NCBI RefSeq assembly: GCF_009905375.1
Contig: NC_133648.1
Coordinates: 307,784,565-307,848,564 of the forward strand
Direction of reading: 5' to 3'
Source: Apium graveolens
Taxonomy: Eukaryota; Streptophyta; Magnoliopsida; Apiales; Apiaceae
Length of the DNA: 64,000 bases
Part shown: positions 34,101 through 46,848 of the stretch, piece by piece
Layout of the letters: each line of letters begins with the position of its first letter
How positions within the stretch are numbered: the stretch's first letter is position 1
Program-made: the position numbers and the translations under genes
The notes under the pieces: generated by a model
Database searches by the model: none
Seen by the model: only the letters and a program-made list of their open reading frames with translations
What the model was told of the DNA's origin: nothing

Positions 34101-36844
34101 GTGTCGGACACTCGACACTCGACTTGGACACTTATTTTAAGCCAAAAACAGTTACAATTTTCAAAATGTTTCCGAGTCCGACATTGGGACACGTATCCAT
34201 GTTGGATACTTCTAACTGAGTTTACATGAATATCAAGAGAGACTATGTGCCCATTTGTCTGTCCTAATACTTTCGTAAAAAGTATAAGTGAAATGTGAAT
34301 AATAAGTAATTACAAGTTAAATTTTGAGAAGCAGTAAATATGTACTTATTTAAGTTATTTATTTTGAATTTGCATTTTGACTCCATATAATTCAATATTA
34401 ACCCTTCTAATGGTGACTTCTAGTTTTTGTTTATATTAAGTTACACTTATAAATTTGTCCGAATATATACAAACTTAAAAGATAAAAATTACATTTCACT
34501 CATAAGTAATAAAAGTAAGTTTTTATGGTAACTTATACATGTAATATTTCTATACTATCCTGAAGGCAATGCTCATCTAATTTTTGGGCACCTAAGATGG
34601 ATTTGGAAAAGAAGCAGTGGCGAGTTTATGTACATCGTATAGCTAGTTAATCATGATCAAGGATAATAATGACTTCGGTCAATAATCTATCTGTAGTCTT
34701 AATTCCATCTTCTTTGAGTTTTAAGTAATTGCTACTGCATTTGCAAACAGTTGGGAGGGAATGGAGATGAAGATGGATACAAGTTGTGGCAGAGTTTGGT
34801 GCGTCAAACAGAATTGACAGCACAGTTGTGTTCTATTATGAGAGATGTAAGAAATGTCCGAGGCGGGACTCAGAAGAAGATCGAAAAGCTTAGACATCTT
34901 CTATCTGGCCTCCTGAGTGAGCTTACCTATTTTGAGGAGGTACGTCTGTTAACTTTTTATGGCTCAAATGATGCTTCTCTTCTTAGCTTACACTGTTTGC
35001 AAAGACTGGAGACACTAGATTCCAGTGAGAATGTATAATACTAATATACTTCACATTCCCAGCCAATTCGGTCACCTCTCGCTCCCAGCATTCTAATTGC
35101 AGGAATCATTCCATCAGAGTCATCAATATTTAAAAGTGCACTGCATCCTTTGCGTCTAGCTTTTAGAACAACTGGTTGCGGAAGCTGCAAAATCATTTTT
35201 AAGAAAGGAGATGACCTTCGGCAAGACCAACTGGTATATTCTAAATTTGTTTCTTGTAATATAGAACCTGTTTACAATGATATGTGGTCCTTGCAGGTGA
35301 TTCAGATGGTATCACTTATGGATAGACTCCTTAAATTGGAGAATCTTGATCTACATTTAACGCCATACAGAGTATTGGCTACTGGACATGACGAGGGTAT
35401 GCTGGAATTCATACCATCCAAGTCATTAGCACAGGTTTTTTTTTCTTTGAAGCTTTTAGCACAAGTATTAGTCCTAAAAAGTTTCTTTTTAATACTACGC
35501 TTTGTGAGGCATTTTGTAATTATGTCCTTCAAATCTGCATTCTTTATAGTACAATGTAGTTGCTGATTACCTAAAAAAAGTTGATTTTTGTGGGTTTTTA
35601 ATAATTTTCCGGAGAGGGTAAATCATGTAGTGAGCTACCGAGTTTGTTGAGGCATATTTAGTCGAATTAAGGTCTAATTAGGTGAGTTATTGAATTCGAT
35701 ACCACTCTATACAAGTAGAAAGCGATTAAGTTTTTATAGTAAAGGGAAAAGAGGTAAACAAAGTGTTATCTACATGAAATCCATTGTTTTCTGATTGTTT
35801 GACAGTGGGGCTAACAACTTTGTTAAATTATGGGCTAGTAAAAATATGATTTATGAACAGAAACATTAACTCTTCTTCCTAGGTTTAATACCTTGTCATT
35901 TACTCTAAATTTTCCAGATTCTCTCAGAACACCGTAGTATTATAAGTTACCTTCAGAAGTTCCATCCTGATGAGGAAGGACCATTTGGGATCACTGCCAC
36001 GTGTTTGGAAACATTTATAAAAAGTTGTGCTGGCTACTCAGTTATTACATATATACTGGGCATTGGAGATAGGTAAGACAATCTGATCAAACAAACATAT
36101 AATAACAAAAAATAATAAAAATATTTTCGGCTTCTTCAGAAGTATCAAACTTTTAAGATACATAAATCGGTCCTGCTTGACTTATTGGTGTTTATGTTTT
36201 CACGGATTACAGGCACCTCGATAATCTTCTACTCCGGGATGATGGCCGCCTGTTCCATGTTGATTTTGGTTTTATTTTAGGTCGAGATCCAAAACCCTTT
36301 CCGCCACCTATGAAGCTTTGTAAAGAAATGGTAGAGGCGATGGGAGGAGCAGAAAGGTATGATATTTTAGAATGCAAATGCTTGCTAACGCTGTTCAAGG
36401 TTTCCATATCGATTGGGCATCATATGCAATTTATATTTCTCCGTGTTTCTTCTTCTTTTTCTTTTTTTTTGTCTTCTACAGCCAGTACTATACCAGATTT
36501 AAATCTTATTGCTGCGAGGCATACAACATTCTTCGGAAGTCTAGCAACTTAATCTTGAATTTGTTCTATCTGATGGCTGGATCCAACATCCCTGACATAG
36601 CATCTGATCCTGAAAAAGGCATTCTAAAGGTAATATTTTGTGGGACTTAAAAATTTTCTTATGTAGTACCATGTTGAAATGACCAAGCCTTTGTTGGTGG
36701 TTAAAGCTCCAAGAGAAGTTCAGATTGGACTTGGATGATGAGGAATGCATACATTTTTTCCAAGATCTCATCAATGAAAGTGTCAGTGCATTGTTTCCTC
36801 AAATGGTCGAGACAATTCACAGATGGGCTCAGTACTGGCGCTAA
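28111..36844 (+). CDS. VPS34: Phosphatidylinositol 3-kinase, class III (VPS34), 17 exons
   Basis: The kinase converts phosphatidylinositol to PI3P on endosomal and pre-autophagosomal membranes, acting with VPS15 and ATG6/Beclin-type partners. Exons read: 28111-28231, 29077-29176, 29391-29487, 30260-30418, 30531-30740, 31111-31289, 32937-33084, 33353-33448, 33582-33717, 33802-33923, 34751-34939, 35063-35233, 35297-35434, 35918-36072, 36213-36356, 36482-36629, 36707-36844. All introns are GT-AG and all phases join, giving 2451 nt and 816 aa, close to the about 814 aa of the Arabidopsis protein. The start is [22 protein letters not shown]2 domain covers about residues 20-180, the helical PIK domain about 285-470 and the kinase about 530-816. 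The catalytic loop GDRHLDN is at 672-678 and DFG at 691-693. The C-terminus WAQYWR is the conserved family ending. The last exon has no introns after the stop. The gene appears intact. Confidence 0.95.
32224..32420 (-). pseudogene. Exon-like fragment, antisense in VPS34 intron 6
   Basis: On the minus strand an open stretch encodes a protein-like sequence including [20 protein letters not shown] and, after an Asp/Glu-rich turn, [16 protein letters not shown]. It ends at a good splice donor (GTAAGA, GT at 32222-32223). Composition and codon use look coding, unlike the surrounding intron. The upstream frame meets a stop at about 32430. The parent gene was not recognised. It is best read as a captured or relic exon of another gene inside the 1647-base intron. 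Confidence 0.4.
34060..34220. repeat. Short interspersed repeat in VPS34 intron 10
   Basis: A block rich in GACACTCG/GGACAC words (GTGTCGGACACTCGACACTC) lies in an otherwise AT-rich intron. Similar TCCGACAC-rich blocks are common small repeats in eudicots. No clear ends were found. Confidence 0.35.
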
Positions 36845-37186
36845 GTAAAATGTAAGGTTTATATCCCTGCCTATGCAGTTGAGCTGTTTATGCTTATAAT
36901 TGTTGTTTTTGTGTGGAGTCTCGCAGCATGGTTTTCTAATTGTTTAGTTGCTTAAAAATAAGCTAGTGTACTCTATATATTATCTATTCTGATCCAGTTT
37001 ATATGTCAATATGCCTTTATATACTTGGACACCATAAAATTAGCTCTACAATAAATTATCTTCGTGGAGAGTGTTCGGAAAAGCCATACAGTAGTATTGA
37101 GTAGTAGTAAAAGTATTTGGGTCATTACTGAGTCAGTTAGGAGTTGGGAGTCTATACATAGATGTCATCATTGTACTTATCAGATA

Positions 37187-37390
37187 CTCCCTCCGTCCCA
37201 TTGAGATCTCTACGTTGGGGGACGTGGAGTTCGGCACGTATTTTAATGCTCCTGCAAAGTATAGTTACATAAATTTTTTTTTAAAAAAAAAATCTTTTAA
37301 ATTTTTTTTAATGTTTAAAGTTTTATTCACCTTAAAATGGGTGTCGAGCGTTGAAAAAAACATGTAGAGAATTGAATGGGACGGAGGGAG
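37187..37390. mobile_element. Stowaway-like MITE, about 204 bp
   Basis: Perfect terminal inverted repeats CTCCCTCCGTCCCA and TGGGACGGAGGGAG are flanked by TA on both sides (37185-37186 and 37391-37392). These are the hallmarks of Tc1/mariner Stowaway MITEs. It lies about 340 bases beyond the VPS34 stop codon and encodes nothing. Confidence 0.9.
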
Positions 37391-38097
37391 TAATGATTAC
37401 TGAATATATGAACTTGGGGCTTTAGTTCCACCAATCTGTTACTCTCTCTAGTTTTCTAATTGATTTCCCTCTCTAAAAGTAGCCTCTTCTACAAGATATC
37501 TTTAATACCCTGTCTTACTTTAAATACATACAAACATTACTTATTTCTTTCATTTCTATCCTACTATCTCTGCTATGTTACCTTTATCCCAGAAAATACT
37601 AAAAGTTTTAAGTCAGAAAGCCTAGTTCCCAACAGAGAGCAAGCTAAATAATGAGCGTCATGGTATTGAAAGAATCCCTCTTGGCTTAAATAAGTTGCAA
37701 AGAGTTAATCCTTTAGGCCTATGCACATATAGCTAGACTATTCATCTCTCTACGTAAGTGTGTGATGTTTGTGTAGGGGAGGGCAGGTCTGTGCTATCTC
37801 ATTTCCATGTAGTTGTTTTTTTTTCTTTTCTTTTCTGTTTTCATTTTATTTTTTATGTTTGAGTTGATGTTAGACAATGCATAGATAAAAAGAATGGAGC
37901 TGTTACGGGCCATCAAAAAAATAACTATTACTGTATAGCTGGACAAATCCAGGTTTAAATGAGGGCACCTTATTAAAGGTTGACCTCATTGTGATACCTT
38001 AGATAGTGATATAATGATTAGGCCATGGTACTGTACATAAATTATTAAAGATTATGCAATTCTGCGTGTAACCTTTACACAAGTATTAAATAAAAAT

Positions 38098-38125
38098 GAG
38101 GAGAGGAGAGGAGAGGAGAGGAGAG
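38098..38125. repeat. GGAGA microsatellite
   Basis: About five units of a 5-bp GAGAG/GGAGA repeat. Confidence 0.85.
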
Positions 38126-40761
38126 AAGGGGAATAATATAACGAAGAAGAAAAAGGATAGGACAGAGAAAAGAGCAAAGAGTAAGGAATGTAGATAAATG
38201 AAATAGCGGCTGATTCTAGAACTATAAATCTGTATTGTTAGATCATTAAGTTGATAATTGCATCAAATATTGAAAGTAGGATACAAATGCTTTAAGTTGA
38301 CTATCTCTTATTGGACAGTTATTCTCTCTATTTTGGCAAGAATTCTTCTTCACTAATTATTCACTCTTTCTTTTGGCAATAAATACAGCTTTTGCAGCAT
38401 TGATTACATATATAGGATGTTTACCTTCAGCTTATCTTGCATGTGGCAAACAAAGCAGTAGTTGGCAATTTGGTGTAGCTAGTTTAGGTCCTGAGGCCTT
38501 GATCCCAGAATCTTGATGAGAATTCGATGGTGGATGAACCTCTGAAAACCCAACTGAAAGAACAAAATAGAAGTGGCATTTCCATGGTCAGGGGTGGTAG
38601 TGACTGGCGAAACATGGTAGATATTTTTTCACTATTTATGTATAGCTTTTATCACTAAAGGAAAAGTAGAATCAAACTGTATATGTTACGGGCCTAGTAT
38701 GAATGAATATAAGATTCTATTTTCTCTGTTGTCTATAATAGCATTACGTTTTCAGTTTATATATAGTGAGCAGCTATATTATACATGCTGCATTGCAGCG
38801 GTTTGCTGCTAGTATAGAGCTGATTTGTGCATTCCACATTGGTAAATTGTAATTATGAAATTTTAGCCACATGCTGTTTCATTTATTTAAACTTTATAGA
38901 ACTTTTAAGCAATGTATGTAATGTTTAAATTTGAATTTACTTGGTTTGTATTTTATGCTAATATATGATGTTGTATGTACCACCTTTAATCTTCTATTGT
39001 GGTGGCAACTTCCCCTTTAAACTTTTGTCTGCTTACACCTCAATGGTGCTTTAAAATAAAATCAAATTCATGTAGCAATAGCTACAAAAAGTTAACTGAA
39101 AACTAAAAGATACAGGCAAATGATAATCACCTCTCTAAGAATCAAGTATCAAATCCCTGTTATTGTCGCTCTAATGGCTCTTGTCATATGATGAATTAGA
39201 CTCTAATCTTTGTACAGATTGGAGGCACTTCTAGCATATATATCACCCAGATAGCAGTTAAAGGTCCACTCCACAACAACCTACAGCTGAGCTAGCTATG
39301 AAACGTTCTGTAAGCCAGTCGAGAGTTAAGCAGCAATTCTGTAGCACCACCAACTAAAAACCAGGCTCTTTGACAAGAAAACACCAGCATCATGATCCCA
39401 TATCTTCCCCTTGTACCCACCCCTCGCAAAGTTCATTTAAAATACAGTCTTCTCCTTATATACACCTCGCACAAACTTTGTATAAATCAAAGCATCTCCA
39501 GTATCATGCCATGATATGTTTTTGCTGGGGCTTGTTTTGGCAGAAATAATATTCGTTCATTAGCTTCTCAAAAAGCAAAAGATATGAAGTATCACTCAAG
39601 AGTTGAATCTTTGTGAACCCCTCTCAAAGAACTGATTTCAACAACAATATTCAAGTCTTTTCTGATAATGTATATTAAATTTCTTAAATAACAAGTTCAA
39701 CTAATCAGACTCGGTTTCAAAACCAATCCTACTTACTAATGTTGCAGAATTCTCATCTCAGAGTCAAGCATACCCCTCCAAATCCTAAATTATATGTACG
39801 ACATATCCAATTTCACCACACTACTCAATTAACGCCTACAAAGTGTTATATAATTTGTAAAAAAACCGCTTACATCAGACAAACAAAACAAACTAAAAAA
39901 AACTTTGCACGAAATTCGTAACAGAACAATGACAACAACTGTACAAGCAGCAGTTCAGTGAATAACAGAACACAAAATTAACAATTTGACAAGTTAATTA
40001 ATGAACTAAATCAGATGAAATATTAAGAGGATTCAGAGAGATTGGCATGATGAGGCATGTGAAAACTCTGCACTAAGGAATCGGGTGAAAATTATTGCGC
40101 CCCTTCTCGTGCAAGATTTTTACGGCAACTCCTTAGTGATACGACACCCAATTCAGTTTTCCTTTCTCGTGCACGAACAATCAAGGATGTCAATATACGG
40201 ATTTTCAGATGCTCCACATAACACCCACAAGGACCCAATTATATTATTGTATAACCCTAACTAACATGTGTGGTAGATGGTTGTACAAAAAAAATACACA
40301 GTGAAGAAAGGTTGAGAAGGATTGATGCTACAAGGGCTGTAATGTGGAACAGAGAGGAGTGACTCTTTCTGTCATTGATCATAACTAGTTTGCTTTCACA
40401 TTTCTTCCTACCAATGACAGATAGAACAGAGGCATTTGAAGCAACCAAGTACTCTAGTAAAAAAAATTATATACAAAAAGTACACTATGCAATTTTTAAC
40501 AATATTCATATGTAATATAATGCAACTTCATTATTTCCATGTAATCAACCTACTAATTATAGCAAGTAATTGCATTTAACAAAAATAAACTTCATTGAAA
40601 GCCAAGTTCGCTAACTTTGTTTCCTCATTGGCTTGGATAAAACAAGTTTGGACAGAAGAAATTACAAAAATCTAGCGTTTACGATAACTGAAATTCAAAG
40701 GCTAAATAGCAGCAGGGTGTAATACTGTTCCTTTAAATGCGCGCTACAATCAGTTACCACT

Positions 40762-41871
40762 TCACTCTAGTTGTTCAAACCCTTCGAGTGAAACAAGGGT
40801 CTCGTTGTACCCAGTGTACTTCCCAACCAACAGAGGTGCGTAATGATCAATTTGTTTGACATGTTTCTTTTTGTAGTCATAAAAGATGTCTTCATCAGCA
40901 CCATGTGCAAAAAACCTTCCATCACCCATATAAAGACCGAATTTCTGAATTTCCTTGAGATCGTCGAGATTGAACTCTTTACTCCAAGACCAGTTGCCAA
41001 GAACTTCATTTAATGTCCATAGACTAGGAACGGATTCATCATTCGTGGATTCATTAAAGATCAAACCAACAGAACCTTCAAATTCCAAAAGAAAAGACTT
41101 TCTTTGTAGATAGTGCGGCATAAACATGGGATAAGATTCGGGATAAGGATATACTTTAAACACTTCATAATGCAAATCAAACGATAGTAGCTCATCTTGG
41201 CCCTCAAAATACAAAATACGAGTTCCTTTAAGATTAACACACATTGTTTCATGATCATGAATAGGAAAATCTTCAAGCGTCTCTGGAATCTGAATCTGTT
41301 TCCAAGAATCATCATTTTCGGAATACATTTCCGCTCGTAGAACGCAAAACAGTACATCATAACCATCATCATCTGCATCATCCACATCCTCCATTTTATA
41401 CAATACCGAAACTCTAAGAATCTTGTAGTCGTTAGAAATATCATCGAAACCAAACCCTAGCAAACAATACTCGTCATCTAATTTATCACTAGGAGGAGGA
41501 AGTTTCTTAAATCGCCTAGTCATCGGATTCCCCAAATAGATAACATTAGTAGCACGATTACTGATACAAACAAGACCATTACAAGAACATACTATCTCAA
41601 AAGACCACCTAAAAAGTTTACTTAGCCTATAATATATTGTAGTTTCATCAGTATGAATAGAAATGGAATTCCTGAAAACGTCAAGTAAGACGGATTGTTT
41701 TTTGAGGGATTCAATGAGGTGAGTTTCGACAAATCGCGGGTTTGATATAATAGATAGCCATGTTTTGCAAACTGATTTGCACTGAAGTAGTGAGATTACA
41801 GGCAAAAACATAAGAATTTTGAACCAAAGTTCATCAGGTAAAAAAGGAATGCTATTCTTGCTTCTCCCCAT
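40762..41871 (-). CDS. F-box protein, F-box-associated domain type (gene 3)
   Basis: This single-exon minus-strand gene encodes 369 aa. The F-box lies at about residues 7-52 (FLPDELWFKILMFLPVISLL, then CKSVCKTWLSIISNPRFVET). An F-box-associated region follows with CSCNGLVCI, LGNPMTRRFKKLPPP and GFGFDDISNDYKILRV. The expected role is substrate receptor of an SCF ubiquitin ligase; the target is unknown. It is not a close copy of the tandem pair at 19-23 kb, since the linker, length and C-terminus differ. An Asp-rich insertion (DVDDADDDG) lies near residue 163. The ATG at 41871 is the first in frame and directly precedes the F-box. No break was seen. Confidence 0.92.
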   Translation of the reverse strand: MGRSKNSIPFLPDELWFKILMFLPVISLLQCKSVCKTWLSIISNPRFVETHLIESLKKQSVLLDVFRNSISIHTDETTIYYRLSKLFRWSFEIVCSCNGLVCISNRATNVIYLGNPMTRRFKKLPPPSDKLDDEYCLLGFGFDDISNDYKILRVSVLYKMEDVDDADDDGYDVLFCVLRAEMYSENDDSWKQIQIPETLEDFPIHDHETMCVNLKGTRILYFEGQDELLSFDLHYEVFKVYPYPESYPMFMPHYLQRKSFLLEFEGSVGLIFNESTNDESVPSLWTLNEVLGNWSWSKEFNLDDLKEIQKFGLYMGDGRFFAHGADEDIFYDYKKKHVKQIDHYAPLLVGKYTGYNETLVSLEGFEQLE

Positions 41872-42109
41872 TTAGGTAAGTAATAAGATGATAAATTGCT
41901 ACAAATTGAGCTAATATAAAAGCAGGATTAACAATTATAAAGAAGAATTAGTAATCTCACTTGAATTGCAGATCACAACCAAGAAAAATTCAATACAAAA
42001 TGGACTTCTTCATATGCTCTCCATATCTCAATGCCCTAATTTTTGTTTACTCTCTGCAGTCTTCGTTCCCCCCATTTCTTCTGCCAGCCTTGTATTTAAA
42101 CTCTGAAGG
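41872..42109. other. Upstream region of F-box gene 3
   Basis: A leader and promoter region for the minus-strand gene. No ORF or clear TATA box was found. Confidence 0.45.
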
Positions 42110-42950
42110 GGGTCGTTTGGTCAGGGATAACAAAATAATCTGATCCGACCCGATCAGAAATCCGATTTTTTGAATTTGAATTTGGATATGGATTTAATTT
42201 TTAAACCCGAATTTTTTTGGATTTGGATTTAAATATTAGGTATACCGATCCAAAACCCGATCCGAAATCCGAAACTCTATCCGAACCCGAAATCCAAAAA
42301 AAACTCGAATTATTATATATATATTAATTATATATATTATTAAAATTTTATATATTTCACATTATAATATTATAATATATATATATATTTTGAATAATAT
42401 ATATTATACATATTATTATATAATTTTTAGAACATATATTTTTATATTTATGTTAAAAAGTAACTAATTATAAAGTTTAATTAAATATAATTATTCAATC
42501 ATTTAAATGAGTGATAAGATTTATAAGGTCAACAAAACATCTTTTAGTAATAAATCTAAAAAACTGGGTATCAATTGAGTTGATTTTTTAAATATTAGCT
42601 ATACATATAATAACACAATTAATGATGTGGTGTATTGTTTGAGGATCATACGGTAAAACTCTTTCTCTACAAGTCGCTTATTCGATTCCAAGCACTTGCA
42701 ATATCAATAATTATATATATTTTCAGATTTCAGATTCAGGTTCGGGTTTCGGGTATGAATATTTAATTCAAAAAATTTCGGGTTTCGGGTATACCCAAAT
42801 CCGATCCGAAATCCAATGGATCGAGTTCGGGTATTCATTTTCGGGTATTTTTCGGGTTCGAGTATGGATAAAATTTTCGGGTTTGGATATGGATTCTGCA
42901 ATACCCGATCCGATCCGACCCGACCCGACCCGATTGCCATCCTGGTATAT
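42110..42950. repeat. Inverted-type repeat rich in CCGA/ATCCGA words, possible MITE
   Basis: The left part (42137-42300) carries many ATCCGA and ACCCGAA words. The right part (42720-42935) carries the complementary GGGTTTCGGGTAT words and ends in three CCGACC units. The ends resemble each other when inverted (CAGGGATAACAA at 42121; AGGATGGCAATCGGG on the opposite strand at the right), as in a MITE. No target duplication was found. ORFs on the minus strand (Arg/Gly/Ser-rich) are repeat artefacts. Confidence 0.45.
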
Positions 42951-43014
42951 ACTTTTCAAGTATATGTATGAGTCTTACTCATTTCAAATCTATTTGGTTC
43001 TGAAATTTAATTAT

Positions 43015-43043
43015 ACTAGCTTACGGCCCTTGCGATGCACGGG
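43015..43043 (-). mobile_element. Helitron-like 3' end (minus strand)
   Basis: On the minus strand a short hairpin (CCCGTGC-ATC-GCAAGGG, one mismatch) is followed by CCGTAAG and then CTAG|T, matching the hairpin plus CTRR terminus of Helitrons. The body of such an element would extend to higher coordinates. Confidence 0.5.
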
Positions 43044-43199
43044 TCTTGGTTAAATATTTATATATTTTTATTTCTATTTTATGTAATTTTATTAAAATTC
43101 TATATAAAAAATTAAATACTAAATAATGATTAAATAATTATACTTTGATTGTGTATAATTTCAATTTAAGTTCAAATAATATAAATAGTATATGATTGA

Positions 43200-43370
43200 T
43201 GAGATCTATGTAAATGTTTGTTGTTAGTGAAATTCAAACCTGAAAACTTATATGTATCTTTATAAATAATAATATAAATGTTTTTTTGTTAACAGGAGTC
43301 GAACCTGAAAACTTATATGTATCTTTATAAATAATAATATAAATGTTTGTTGTTGACGAGATTTGTGAGA
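43200..43370. repeat. Tandem duplication of about 70 bp
   Basis: Two consecutive copies contain CCTGAAAACTTATATGTATC and then TTTATAAATAATAATATAAATG, with a third partial AAATGTTTGTTGTT at each border. Confidence 0.8.
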
Positions 43371-43422
43371 ACTTGTATAATGCATTTTTTTACTTTTTGG
43401 ATCTAACGGTTCTGATTATTTG

Positions 43423-44890
43423 AGGTTTGATTGAATTATTTCACGGGCGGCTCATCAAAAAGGTAACATTCTACTTATATGTTCATATTTGTATATATAT
43501 ATTTTTTATATTTCTGAGGGTTGCCCCTTTGTGATGATTGTTCAAATATGTTTGTTTCTTCGTATATGTTTCTTCATTTTTGAATGTTGCCCATTTACTG
43601 TGATTATGCTTCATTGTTTCTTGTGAGCCTAATTTTTGCCGGAATACTATCTACACAGATGAGTTAATGTCAATTGCAGTCTTGTAATCATCTTGGTGGT
43701 ATTGTTAACTTTGCTCTCAACTGATGTAGTTATGGAGTTTTCTTATCTTTCCAACATTAAAATTAAAACTCCCAGGTAGCTATCTTTTTTCCAGAATCTT
43801 CGTTGGTTTTAAAATTGATTGTTTGAAGCATAGCTAATCATGTCTTTAACTCCACTGTTCCTCTTAAGAACAATATCTATGGTTTTAATTTTATTCAACT
43901 CAAAACTTTAGGTTGCTCAAAAAATAAGGCCAAATATAAAATTTTAGTATTCTAAAATATTAGGTGTGATCTTTTGAGACTTTACAGTGTCTGGGTAAAA
44001 CTTAGTACAAGTACAACAACTCAGAATTTCTTCCTGTGAATTGATATTACTATTGTACAATTTTATGGCTTAATATTTTGTATTTACAGATAAACCTTAA
44101 CAATCTATATATCTGTGAATTGATGTTACTATTGTAGAATTTTGTGGCTTAATAGCTCCGTGCACTAATCGGAAACATATCTTATATTTGGCCCTTCACG
44201 TTCATAAGATTTCTTGACAATATAATGCAAAATTAAATAGTATGAGATATTGGTTTTGGGGTATTTAACTTGCATATGAATCACTACAACGTACTTTTAG
44301 TAGTTAGAGCTTTTTAGCAATTAGAGCAGTTGAAATATTTATATAAAGTAAAAAATATTCTATGAAAAAACTGTGAAGTGTAATTTTTATCCTTTGGGTC
44401 ACCTGTTTCGGATTTTGAAAGGAAAAAAACCTACATAAATATTTATATGTTCAATGGTTATAATGGTTGCAGCCAGGGGCCTATGGACGAAGTAACAAGG
44501 GTTAGTGAGTGCCCTGGATTATAAGTATAGAAATGCTATAGCTTCAAGTAAAAAAGTTTGATTGAGATTCATATCATACTTTATATATGAATGATATTTG
44601 TATTTGTCGAAAGATCAAAACTTTACCTGGAAAAGTTGGTTTAGTGCTCAACAATAGGTTTCCACCATTACTAATAGAGTCCATGTGTTTTGTAACCATT
44701 ACAAATAAAGCCTCTTTATACAAATGATACTCTAAAGTCTAATCTTATTTTTGCTCCTTTGGGAGAAATTCTTCCCTATGCTATTGGTTGTAGCAGCTCT
44801 TAGGTGTGTGTATGTGTGATCTACTGTAATTTGTATTAGGTTTAGCACCACTACAGTATGTGTAAAGGCTTGGTCTTTTGGTTCAATTAG
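43423..44890 (+). repeat. 1.5-kb direct duplication, copy A
   Basis: It runs from AGGTTTGATTGAATTATTTC to TTGGTTCAATTAG and is nearly identical to copy B (45554-48827 without its insertion), differing by scattered substitutions and 1-2-base indels. No gene was recognised. Short exon-like pieces with AG and GT borders occur, but none could be assigned. Confidence 0.85.
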
Positions 44891-45553
44891 AATCCTACTT
44901 GTATTCCAAGAACCCAACCCTCATATTTTCCCTATATATATGGGTCTCCCCTCTTGTATTTTACACATTCAACATTCCAACACCCAAGACATTCAATTAG
45001 TTATTTGTTTTGTTCATCTTTTTATCATGTGTAGCTAAATTTGTTCCTTAGTATGAAGATGAAGTTAATTTATTTGCTTTGATATCTTCTCGTTCATATT
45101 ATTTGATTCTCATGATTTTTTCTTGGTGCTTAATTGTTTAATTAACAAAGTGATTTTGATATATTATTATTATTATTACCAGGTTTATTTTTCATAACTT
45201 ATGCTTGCTCCATGAAGTTTTGATGGGTTATTGTTAGATAACAAGTTTCATAGTATATTCTTATCTCGTTAATTAAAATTTATTAGTGAAGAAAAGAGAA
45301 TTGATTTTAGGGCGAGTTGATATTAATTGTGATTGATTAACGGATTCGGATTCCTAGGCTTTCCATATTATTTGATCTATTTGCTAATTAGGTTAATTCA
45401 AACTCCTCTCAAATCTTATTGTCTAGTTCGCCTGATTTAAATTGTTAGGGTTTTGAAAATTCATAGTCTCTGTGGATCGACCTGTATTTGCTACAATTAA
45501 CCGATGTGCACTTGTAGTTATTTTACACATCAATGTCATCATGTCACTGTTTA
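44891..45553. other. Spacer between duplicated copies, LTR-like remnant
   Basis: No gene was found. It starts with a promoter-like TATATATGGG and leader (44935-44975) and ends with GTGGATCGACCTG and TTATTTTACACATCA. Such words are common at the ends of plant LTR/TRIM elements. Confidence 0.35.
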
Positions 45554-46676
45554 GGTTTGATTGAATTATTTCACGGGCTGCTCATCAAAAAGGTAACATT
45601 CTACTTATATGTTCATATATGTATATATATTTTTTTATATTTCTGAGGGTTGGCCCTTTGTGATTATTGTTCAAATATGTTTGTTTCTTCGTATATGTTT
45701 CTTCATTTTTGAATATTGCCCATTTACTGTGATTATGCTTCATTGTTTCTTGTGAGCATAATTTTTGCCGCAATACTTTTCTACACAGATGAGTTAATGT
45801 TAATTGCAGTCTTGTAATCATCTTGGTGGTATTGTTAACTTTGCTCTCAACTGATGTAGTTATGGAGTTTTCTTATCTTTCCAACATTAAAATTAAAACT
45901 CCCAGGTAGCTATTTATTTTTCCAGAATCTTCGTTGATTTTAAAATTGATTGTTTGAAGCATAGCTTGTTAGGTATGAATACAACACAGAGGGGGGGGGG
46001 GTGAATGTGTTTTGGGTTAAATGTATGATTTTCGATCGACTTAGGCTTTAGCAATTGGTTGTTGTTAATGATTTAGTAGAATGGATGTTAATCATAAATA
46101 GCTGAGCAAATATGTAAAATAAAGATCTTCAAAACTCACTTAATTTTATATTAAAAATCAAGCAGTGTTTTGCTACAAAATCTCTAAGTTCTTGTTTTAG
46201 AACTTAGCTTCTTTCTTGAGAGAGAACACACACAATTTTCTAATCTGATTGTTCTTCTTTTTTTAACTAGAGGACCAGTGTTAACTTTATAACTCAGTTA
46301 ACTGCTGGTTTACACGGTGGATAAATAAACATGCCATTATCTTTTCTAAACTGTCACTTGTCATTTCTATTTATAGAAAAGCAAATCTTCCATTTCTGGC
46401 TTAGCATATCTTTAGCTTCCCGTTATTACTTTAATCTCCTCTGTCAGTTAATCTTTGTCGTTGATCTTGCACATCTCTCAAGCTGCTTTTTGTAGACTTG
46501 TCAATCCAGCTGTGTGAATTGTTTGTTGATTTGCAACCTTGGATATTGAACTGTTCTGTAATTCTGTACTTAGAGAAATTTCTTCACTTCGAGATCTCCA
46601 ATTAAGCCGTAGAGAACTCGACATCTCGATAGGCATGATGGCTTGTCGATATCTCTGAAACTTCATTATTTCCTAG

Positions 46677-46810
46677 ACTTATCGACAACTCTGAGTTCTC
46701 TAGTGAATTTTGGTTTATCGATAACTCAGAGTTCTCTAATGGACTTTGGCTTATCGATAACTCAGAGTTCTTTAATGAATGTATACTTGTCGATATCTAT
46801 GAGTTCTCGA
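46677..46810. repeat. Tandem array with unit of about 38 bp, in LTR
   Basis: Three to four imperfect units share TTATCGATAACTCAGAGTTC followed by TCTAATGGACTTTGGC. Confidence 0.75.
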
Positions 46811-46848
46811 CAGACAATTCCTGAGTTATCTATACCCGGTGGATGTTG

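Larger units (their letters stand above)
36845..40761. other. Intergenic region between VPS34 and F-box gene 3
   Basis: The 3' UTR of VPS34 must lie in its first part. It holds a Stowaway-like MITE (37187-37390) and a GGAGA microsatellite at 38098-38125. The remainder is AT-rich, with only short ORFs that lack recognisable domains; two facing CTTAGTG/CACTAAGG words near 40070-40135 form a small inverted repeat. Confidence 0.55.

Noticed and set aside
34230..34560. Possible relative of the 23507 MITE in VPS34 intron 10
   Set aside because: Only a short GTGCCCATTTG word matches; no right end or target duplication was found.
42704..42959. Arg/Gly/Ser-rich minus-strand ORFs
   Set aside because: They are translations of CCGA/TTCGGG repeat words.
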